Below are positions 58,523-64,000 of a stretch of DNA of 64,000 nucleotides, piece after piece. Below the pieces are notes generated by a model, which was given only the letters and a program-made list of their open reading frames with translations, did no database searches and was not told the origin of the DNA. Positions within the stretch are counted from its first letter, which is position 1, and every line of letters starts with the position of its first letter. Location of the stretch: NCBI RefSeq assembly GCF_024753145.1, contig NZ_JANUGU010000009.1:124001-188000 (forward strand), in the 5' to 3' direction. This stretch comes from Massilia terrae (lineage in GTDB: Bacteria; Pseudomonadota; Gammaproteobacteria; Burkholderiales; Burkholderiaceae_D). Made by a program: the position numbers and the translations under genes.

Positions 58523-58551
58523 GAGAACGTCGCGAAGGCGGGAACGACGGC
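58523..58551. repeat. Single degenerate REP-like unit
   Basis: AGAGAACGTCGCGAAGGCGG then GAACGACGG resembles one unit of the palindromic family, with the left arm shortened. It lies just downstream of tcyP. Confidence 0.5.
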
Positions 58552-58679
58552 AACTTTTACATTTTTCCCCCGTAATTCCAGGCCTTTTCGCACGTTCCGT
58601 AACCGCGGGTATCGTGCGCGAACGGCCTGAGGAATCCGTCTATGATGGGCGCCTTGTCAATTCGATATGGATTGGGGCG

Positions 58680-59444
58680 ATGGAGCAAAAATGGCCGCAG
58701 GAGATCTGGCTGGTCCGCCACGGACAAAGCTCGGGCAACGTCGCCCGCGATGAAGCCGAGGCTGCCGCCGGCCTGCACATCCAGATCGCCGAACGCGACG
58801 TCGACGTGCCCCTTTCCGCGCTCGGCATACGCCAGTCGCAAGCCCTGTCGCTGTGGTTTGCCAGCCTGCCGCCCGCCGAGCGTCCCAACGTCGTGCTGCA
58901 CTCGCCCTACCTGCGCGCCCGGCAGACCGCCGACATCCTGATGGAAGGCCTGGCGCGGGACGAGCTGCGCACCATCCACGCCGACGAGCGCCTGCGCGAA
59001 AAGGAATTCGGCATCCTCGACCGCCTGACCACCCACGGCATCAAGAATAAATATCCCGAGCTGCACGAGCAACGCCAGCACGTCGGCAAGTTCTACTTCC
59101 GGCCGCCCGGCGGCGAGAGCTGGTGCGACGTCATCCTGCGCCTGCGCAGCGTGCTCGACACCCTCACCCGCGAGTACTGCCGCGAGCGCGTCGTGATCGT
59201 GGCGCACCAGGTCATCGTCAACTGCTTCCGCTACCTGTTCGAACGGCTCGACGAAGCGGCCATTCTCGCCGCCGACCGCACCGGCGACGTGCCCAACTGC
59301 TCCGTCACCTCCTACAGTTTCGATTCCACGCTGGGCAAGCACGGCAAGCTCGCGCTGCGCCTGCTCAACTTCGTCGCGCCGCTGGAAGATACCGGCACGC
59401 CGGTCACCGTCGGCAAGGACATCCCCGCCGCCGCCAAGTCGTAG
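58680..59444 (+). CDS. Histidine phosphatase (phosphoglycerate mutase-like) superfamily protein
   Basis: This is a protein of about 254 residues. The start at 58680 (MEQKWPQEIWLVRHGQSSGN) has GGGGCG just upstream. The catalytic RHG motif lies in LVRHGQSSGN; HSPYLRARQTADIL carries the second phosphate-pocket Arg; ADERLREKEFGILD includes the acid; IVAHQVIVNCFRYL carries the second His. It is a likely phosphatase rather than a glycolytic mutase, given the length and sequence around the core. nnrD follows by 5 nt, so the two share a transcript; their functional link is not evident. Confidence 0.9.
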   Translation: MEQKWPQEIWLVRHGQSSGNVARDEAEAAAGLHIQIAERDVDVPLSALGIRQSQALSLWFASLPPAERPNVVLHSPYLRARQTADILMEGLARDELRTIHADERLREKEFGILDRLTTHGIKNKYPELHEQRQHVGKFYFRPPGGESWCDVILRLRSVLDTLTREYCRERVVIVAHQVIVNCFRYLFERLDEAAILAADRTGDVPNCSVTSYSFDSTLGKHGKLALRLLNFVAPLEDTGTPVTVGKDIPAAAKS

Positions 59445-59449
59445 AAACC

Positions 59450-60439
59450 ATGAGCGCATCGCCCGAAAGCACCTTGAGGCCAGTGCAAAAGCTGGACGAT
59501 GCAGCGCTGCGCGCCTGGCCACTGCCCATGCCCGCGGCCGACGGCGACAAGGAAGAACGCGGCCACGTGCTGGTGCTGGGCGGCTCGCGCGAGATGCCTG
59601 GCGCGGTGATCCTCGCCGCCACCGCCGCGCTGCGCGCCGGTGCCGGCAAGCTCACCGTCGCCACCGGGCAAAGCGTGGCGCAGCTGGTCGCGCTGGCCAT
59701 GCCCGAGGCACGCGTGCTGGGCCTGGCCGAGACCCCGGCCGGAGGATTTCAATTGAATGCGGTGGCGCGGCTCGATCCGCTGGCCGACCGCGTCAGCGCG
59801 GTGCTGATCGGGCCCGGCATGCAGGACGAAGCGGCCACCGCGGAACTCGTGCACGCCCTGCTGCCGCGCCTCGGCAGCACGCCGACCAGCGTGGTGCTGG
59901 ATGCCTGCGCGATGGGAGCGCTATTGCACGGACCGGCAGGCGCAAGCGGCGCACGCTTTGCCCAGTCGCTGGTGCTCACGCCGCATGCAGGCGAAATGGC
60001 TCACCTCACCGGCGTCTCCAAGGAAGAAGTGTGCGCCGATCCCGCGCCGCTCGCGGTGCAGTGCGCGGCGAAATGGAATGCGGTGGTCGCGCTCAAGGAC
60101 GCGGTCACCCACATCGCGGCGCCCGACGGCGACGTCTGGCGCCACGAAGGCGGCAATGTCGGGCTGGCGGTGTCCGGTTCCGGCGACGTCCTGGCCGGCA
60201 TCATCGCCGGCTGCGCGGCGCGCGGCGCCAGCCTGGCCCAGTCCACCTGCTGGGGCGTGGCCCTGCACGCCCGCGCGGGCGAGCGCCTGGCCGCGCGCTG
60301 CGGCACGCTCGGCTACCTGGCGCGGGAACTCTGCAACGAGATTCCCGCGCTGCTCGACATCATCGCCGGCCGCAAGACCGGCGTTGCCACCACCATCCGG
60401 CCGACGCCGGGCGGGCCCACGCCAGGCCAGCCGGCCTGA
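59450..60439 (+). CDS. nnrD: ADP/ATP-dependent (S)-NAD(P)H-hydrate dehydratase
   Basis: This is a 329-residue ribokinase-like (CARKD) repair enzyme that restores NAD(P)H from its hydrate. It starts MSASPESTLRPVQKLDDAAL 5 nt after the phosphatase gene. Hallmarks are ERGHVLVLGGSREMPGA, AGAGKLTVAT, LIGPGMQDE, TPHAGEMAHLTG and the nucleotide loop AVSGSGDVLAGIIAG. Only the dehydratase is present; the NnrE epimerase domain, often fused at the N-terminus, is absent and must be elsewhere. Confidence 0.94.
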   Translation: MSASPESTLRPVQKLDDAALRAWPLPMPAADGDKEERGHVLVLGGSREMPGAVILAATAALRAGAGKLTVATGQSVAQLVALAMPEARVLGLAETPAGGFQLNAVARLDPLADRVSAVLIGPGMQDEAATAELVHALLPRLGSTPTSVVLDACAMGALLHGPAGASGARFAQSLVLTPHAGEMAHLTGVSKEEVCADPAPLAVQCAAKWNAVVALKDAVTHIAAPDGDVWRHEGGNVGLAVSGSGDVLAGIIAGCAARGASLAQSTCWGVALHARAGERLAARCGTLGYLARELCNEIPALLDIIAGRKTGVATTIRPTPGGPTPGQPA

Positions 60440-60683
60440 GGTCTCTCAAATGCCGAACAAAGCAATGGCTGAGTCGGGGATTTGTGCGCGGAATGACGAA
60501 CTGGCTGCGGCATGGCCAGTCTAATCTGCACAGTCGGATTCGTGCACAGTACGGGGCCGGGTATTGCGTCGGTTCCCTTTGGCCGCTTCACCGTGCTGGT
60601 GCGGCGGCCGCACTGGCGTCACCGTTCCAGCGCCTCACCTGGGACGGCGACACAAGATAGACGTGAACGAGGAGTTTAAACAA

Positions 60684-61025
60684 ATGAAAGCATTAACCAT
60701 CGCACCAAAATTGTTGGTCACCGCGGCCTTGATGGCCAGCCTGGGCGTGCTCGGCGCCTGCAAGAAAAATGAACCGACCAGCACCGTCCCGAGCGAACCC
60801 GCAGCCACCGCGCCGGGCACCACCTCGGGTACCAGCGGCACCACGGGCGGCACTACCAGCGGGACCGGCGCCACCGGCGCCCCGGGCACCATGGGGGATA
60901 CCGGCACCGGAGCAACGGGCACTGGCACCACAGGCACGACCGGCACTACCACGCCTCCGTCCGGAACCAGTGGCACGTCGGGTACGACCGGCACCACCAC
61001 CACGCCGCCTCCGGCAGGCAAGTAA
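60684..61025 (+). CDS. Thr/Gly-rich low-complexity lipoprotein
   Basis: This 113-residue protein has a lipoprotein signal (MKALTIAPKLLVTAALMASL, lipobox LGAC, Cys at residue 26) followed by KKNEP and then about 80 residues made almost only of Thr, Gly, Ser, Ala and Pro (TSGTSGTTGGTTSGTGATG and similar). GAGGAG lies about 11 nt before the ATG. The region looks unstructured and surface-exposed. I do not recognise a family. Similar short low-complexity lipoproteins are scattered in Burkholderiales. Confidence 0.7.
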   Translation: MKALTIAPKLLVTAALMASLGVLGACKKNEPTSTVPSEPAATAPGTTSGTSGTTGGTTSGTGATGAPGTMGDTGTGATGTGTTGTTGTTTPPSGTSGTSGTTGTTTTPPPAGK

Positions 61026-61280
61026 GACACGCAAGCGCGACCAGGGCCCGCGACGAGGGCTCTGGAGCCGGCCACGCCCGGCTATTCAGCTTCTCCCTCG
61101 ACCTCGACGGAAGTGCGCGCTGCTCCTTGCGCCTCAACTCGAGTGCACCTCACCTCCGTATCCACTTCGCGGGCTTTGGTCGCGTGACATTGCGCGCATT
61201 TTTCCAGCATTGAAGTCTGCTAGCCTAGGGTTTTTACTAACCCGGCAATGTCAATCGCCCCTATTTAGACGCGGGATACG

Positions 61281-61655
61281 ATGCGCACACTTGCAATAAT
61301 CCAGTCCATTTTTGCCGCTGCCTTCGTGTTGTTCGGATTGGTGGCTCTCTTCGGCATCGGGATCACCGGCCTTCTGTTCCTGGTGCCCGGTGTGCTATTC
61401 GCGGCCACTGCTGCGGTCGCGCAAGAGAAGTCACGCGCTTCAATGGCAGTCGCCTTGGTAGCCGATGCGCCTCTTGCATACCTTGCCGTTCGCAAGCTTG
61501 AGGTTTTACTGACAGCCCAAACGACAGGCGTCCAGCTCCTTGGCGTCGGACCGCTCGATTACCTGGTCCCCTCCTTGGCCCTGACGCTGATTGGTGTCGG
61601 CACAATTGCGCTCGCACTCGACTGGCGTGCTTTGCGAAGCTCGTCATGGTTCTAG
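61281..61655 (+). CDS. Hypothetical four-helix membrane protein
   Basis: This 124-residue protein is mostly hydrophobic, with likely helices at about 3-25, 27-47, 55-72 and 90-112 (MRTLAIIQSIFAAAFVLFGL; GITGLLFLVPGVLFAATAAV; VPSLALTLIGVGTIALAL). It has a few charged loops (QEKSRAS) and a basic end (DWRALRSSSWF). GCGGGA lies close to the ATG. I do not recognise the family. It is flanked on both sides by gene-poor DNA of about 255 and 352 nt. Confidence 0.6.
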   Translation: MRTLAIIQSIFAAAFVLFGLVALFGIGITGLLFLVPGVLFAATAAVAQEKSRASMAVALVADAPLAYLAVRKLEVLLTAQTTGVQLLGVGPLDYLVPSLALTLIGVGTIALALDWRALRSSSWF

Positions 61656-62007
61656 CAAATTGCGCTTTCGGGGACGAATCGTCTGCAACCAGCCGAGTGC
61701 GTGGCAAAGGGCTACAAAGTTGAGCTAGTGCGGGCTCGATCAAGGATCTGCTGATTTCACAGGCAGGACTCGTTGACTGATCACCTTGGACCTCACAGGG
61801 TCAGGTCGTCCAATGAATCAAAATTACCCAAAACCTCTAACTTGATTTGCCGCCGCCGGCACCACGCCGCCGTCGGACACATCCGGCCGCAGATACCAGC
61901 GCATCTGGGCAATTACGCGCAACGAGGATATATTATGTAGAGATGCAAGCCCTGCCCCAGCGCCAGGTCCCATCTGATTTCCCTATTCTCTCGACAAGGG
62001 GGCTTCG
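61656..62007. other. Intergenic region without recognisable gene
   Basis: This is 352 nt between the membrane-protein gene and the peroxidase gene. It is of mixed composition with an AT-richer centre (CAAAATTACCCAAAACC) and a GATATATTATG stretch about 70 nt before the peroxidase ATG that could hold its -10. No long stem, repeat unit, tRNA or credible small ORF is seen. Confidence 0.5.
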
Positions 62008-62991
62008 ATGTCAGAAAAAAGTTGGGACCGCGTACCAATCGACGCACAAAGCATCGACGCCCCGCTCTCTCGCGCCGCTGTCTTCCTCGTTGTGACCGTT
62101 GGTGCCGAGCCCGATGCTCTCGTCACCGCCTGCGGCGCCTTGGCCGGGCTGGACGACCTGGTCAAGACGGTCGGCTTTCGCGACCTGTCCGCCAGGCTGT
62201 CCTGCATCGTCGGCCTGGGCCGCGATTTCTGGGACCGACTCAGGCTGGACGAACGGCCACGCGAGCTCAAGACCTTCGCCCCGATTCACGGCCCGGTTCA
62301 CACGGCCCCGGCCACCCCCGGCGACTTGATTTTCCACATCCGGGCCGAGCGCGAAGACCTGTGCTTCGAATTCGAGCGCATCCTGCTCGACAAGCTTGGC
62401 GCCAGCATCACTGTCATCGACGAAGTGTCGGGATTCCGCTATTTCGACGCACGCGATCTGCTGGGATTCGTGGACGGTACGGCCAACCCGACTGGCCTCG
62501 ATTTGCCGGCATCGGCCCTGGTCGGCAACGAAGATCCGGTGTTCGCCGGAGGCAGCTATATCGTCGTTCAAAAGTACCTGCACGACATGGCATCGTGGGC
62601 GAAAGTTCCGACGCCCATGCAAGAAGAGATCATCGGACGCACCAAGATCGACAATATCGAAATCGATGACGACGAGGCGCCGCGCAAATCGCACAAGTCG
62701 CTCGCCACCATCGTCGATGCCGACGGCAACGAGCACGACATCCTACGCGACAATATGCCCTTCGGCCGTCCCGGCCAGCGCGAATTCGGCACCTACTTCA
62801 TTGGTTATTCGAGATACCTGTGGGTCATCGAGAAAATGCTGCAGCGGATGTACATCGGCGACCCGCCCGGCGCATATGACCGGCTGCTGGACTTCTCGAC
62901 TCCACATACCGGCATCACCTTCTTCGCGCCGGCGCGTCCGACGCTGGAAGCGCTCGCGCAGGCGGCGCAGAGGCAGGCTGCCGGGCCATGA
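62008..62991 (+). CDS. Dyp-type heme peroxidase (YfeX-like)
   Basis: This is a 327-residue protein. AGGGGG lies 6 nt before the ATG. The DyP signature GFVDGTANP includes distal D156; the proximal heme His is H229 (RKSHKSLATIVDADGNEHDI); the distal Arg is in YFIGYSRYLWVIEKMLQRMY; IGDPPGAYDRLLDFS matches YfeX. There is no signal peptide, so it is cytoplasmic. It oxidises dyes or porphyrinogens with peroxide; the natural substrate is uncertain. The stop overlaps the next gene (ATGA). Confidence 0.94.
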   Translation: MSEKSWDRVPIDAQSIDAPLSRAAVFLVVTVGAEPDALVTACGALAGLDDLVKTVGFRDLSARLSCIVGLGRDFWDRLRLDERPRELKTFAPIHGPVHTAPATPGDLIFHIRAEREDLCFEFERILLDKLGASITVIDEVSGFRYFDARDLLGFVDGTANPTGLDLPASALVGNEDPVFAGGSYIVVQKYLHDMASWAKVPTPMQEEIIGRTKIDNIEIDDDEAPRKSHKSLATIVDADGNEHDILRDNMPFGRPGQREFGTYFIGYSRYLWVIEKMLQRMYIGDPPGAYDRLLDFSTPHTGITFFAPARPTLEALAQAAQRQAAGP

Positions 62992-63314
62992 AAAAGATAA
63001 TGACGCGATTTTGGACGTTTGCTGCATGCGTGCTTGGCTTAACGGGCTGCTACACCGTTAACAACGAACGATTCGCCGAGCACGCGCGAAGCCTGGTCGA
63101 ACCCGGCATTGCCATGGACGCGGCGATCCGCCAGCTCGAAGCGGATGGGTTTAGCTGCAGTCCAGCCGCACCAACACCTTCTCGAACCTGTGCCAAAACT
63201 CGCCAGAGACTTCTGCCCTCGACCTGCATCGAACGGATCAATTTATACAGCTCGGTAAATTCAGTCAAAGTCGAACAGATCGAGGTACCTCAGATTGTTT
63301 GTGCTGGTCTCTAA
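62988..63314 (+). CDS. Small lipoprotein coupled to the peroxidase gene
   Basis: This 108-residue protein starts MKKIMTRFWTFAACVLGLTG, with lipobox LTGC (Cys at residue 21). It overlaps the DyP stop by 4 nt. The mature part has the helix VEPGIAMDAAIRQLEADGFS and a Cys-containing loop (SCSPAAPTPSRTCAKTRQRL) followed by a second Cys pair (STCIERINL; PQIVCAGL), so two disulfides are possible. The layout resembles small BamE-like (SmpA/OmlA) proteins in size and the GMxxxxxxxxL helix, but that is weak. Function unknown. Confidence 0.7.
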   Translation: MKKIMTRFWTFAACVLGLTGCYTVNNERFAEHARSLVEPGIAMDAAIRQLEADGFSCSPAAPTPSRTCAKTRQRLLPSTCIERINLYSSVNSVKVEQIEVPQIVCAGL

Positions 63315-63505
63315 GGGTGTTTAAATTTTATCGTTCCGCAATTTTGATTCTTTGGACGACCTGACCCCACGACACTGCCGGTGACCGAATTAGTTATGAG
63401 GGTACAGAAAAATGCGACGTGACCGATAGCGGTCTGATACCCGCTGGAGATGTGCTAGCATGGGTCGCTTTCTTTTGAGCAACCATAATAATACGGAGAG
63501 ACCAC

Positions 63506-64000
63506 ATGCAGGCCGCAACACGTTTCACGGCACTGGCGCTCGCGCTCAGCGCCGCCTTCAGCGCCCCCCACGCCACCGCCCAGAATGCCACCCCCGCCGC
63601 CGAGGTCAAGCACGTGCTGGCCAGCCCCGGTTTCAAGACCGCTGCCGCGACCCTCGACAAGGAACATGGCCGCATCGTCGAGGACGGCATCAAGCTGGCC
63701 GAAATCCCTGCCCCGCCGCTGCATGAAGCCGCGCGCGCCAAGGTCTACGAGCAGATGTTCAGGGACGCCGGCCTGGCCGACGTGAAGATCGACGAGGAAG
63801 GCAATGTGCTCGGCATCCGCAAGGGCGCCAAGGACGACGGCAAGTTCGTCGTCGTGTCGGCCCACATGGACACCGTGTTCCCGCCCGAGACCGACGTCAA
63901 GGTCAAGCGCGAGGGCACCAAGCTGCACGGCCCCGGCATCGGCGACGACACCATGAGCCTGTCCGTGCTGCTGGGCTTCATCCGCGCGATGAACGCCGGC
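63506..64000 (+). CDS. M20-family metallopeptidase, N-terminal part (runs off the edge)
   Basis: 165 codons are visible with no stop before the window end. The signal peptide is MQAATRFTALALALSAAFSA, with cleavage near HATAQ. GGAG lies about 8 nt before the ATG. The M20 core is clear: VVVSAHMDTVFP (first zinc His and Asp) and HGPGIGDDTMSLSVLLGFIR (bridging Asp). It is a likely secreted aminoacylase, carboxypeptidase or dipeptidase. The dimerisation domain and remaining ligands lie outside the window. Confidence 0.88.
   Translation, partial: MQAATRFTALALALSAAFSAPHATAQNATPAAEVKHVLASPGFKTAAATLDKEHGRIVEDGIKLAEIPAPPLHEAARAKVYEQMFRDAGLADVKIDEEGNVLGIRKGAKDDGKFVVVSAHMDTVFPPETDVKVKREGTKLHGPGIGDDTMSLSVLLGFIRAMNAG

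Noticed and set aside
60440..60683. Small ORF (24 codons, MPNKAMAESG...) after nnrD
   Set aside because: Too short, no ribosome site and no recognisable features; treated as non-coding.
1..64000. CRISPR arrays, insertion sequences, prophage, toxin-antitoxin or defence genes
   Set aside because: No evenly spaced direct repeats, transposase or integrase motifs, phage structural genes or known defence domains were seen in the translated frames.

Overview
The window is high-GC, densely packed bacterial chromosome with strong betaproteobacterial signatures: glyA with a ZTP riboswitch beside nrdR, riboflavin genes with a RibBX-type protein, a complete tol-pal operon, dnaX-ebfC-recR, and a short 4.5S-type SRP RNA. 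Gene order and protein style point to Oxalobacteraceae, probably Massilia/Telluria or a close relative. That placement is inference from gene content. I see no prophage, insertion sequence, CRISPR array or plasmid function. Most of the window is core chromosome, with a few accessory patches.

Layout. 1-10 kb is signalling: an edge fragment, a NarL/FixJ two-component pair divergent from cstA-ybdD (pyruvate/peptide uptake), then a hybrid kinase coupled to a REC-GGDEF-EAL protein. 10-15 kb carries a penicillin-acylase-type hydrolase, a small lipoprotein, a deacetylase and a glycosyltransferase. 15-18.4 kb is dnaX-ebfC-yciI-recR. 18.5-21 kb is a sulfur module (rhodanese, YeeE/YedE transporter, 54-residue membrane protein) followed by the SRP RNA. 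21-24 kb has ubiD and a lytic transglycosylase behind a long structured leader. 24-44 kb is the run nusB-ribH-ribBX ... ribE-ribD-minor pilins-nrdR-glyA, split by about 9-10 kb holding a c-di-GMP protein, two large peptidases, a GNAT, a DUF2007 protein and a nylonase-like hydrolase. 44-51 kb is an SDR gene, ybgC-tolQRAB-pal-cpoB and tRNA-Lys. 51-58.5 kb is an ArsR/AHSA1 pair, metE/metR, a chemoreceptor and the cystine carrier tcyP. 58.5-64 kb is looser: a histidine phosphatase, nnrD, small lipoproteins and membrane protein, a DyP peroxidase, and an M20 peptidase running off the edge.

Cooperation. TolQRA-TolB-Pal-CpoB forms the envelope-constriction machine. RibD, RibE, RibBX and RibH cover most of riboflavin synthesis, but the GTP cyclohydrolase II step appears to be missing here. 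MetR probably controls metE. PilV/W/X/E and FimT form a minor-pilin set without PilY1. The hybrid kinase plus REC-GGDEF-EAL is a likely phosphorelay into c-di-GMP.

The most notable non-coding features are a family of roughly 30-130 bp REP-like palindromic elements at 11 gene ends, a ZTP riboswitch before glyA, a structured leader of about 300 nt before the transglycosylase, a MITE-like element between pal and cpoB, and a probable leaderless ArsR transcript. I found no clearly new multi-gene defence or biosynthetic system. The best candidates for something undescribed are the transglycosylase leader and the small protein coupled to the sulfur transporter.
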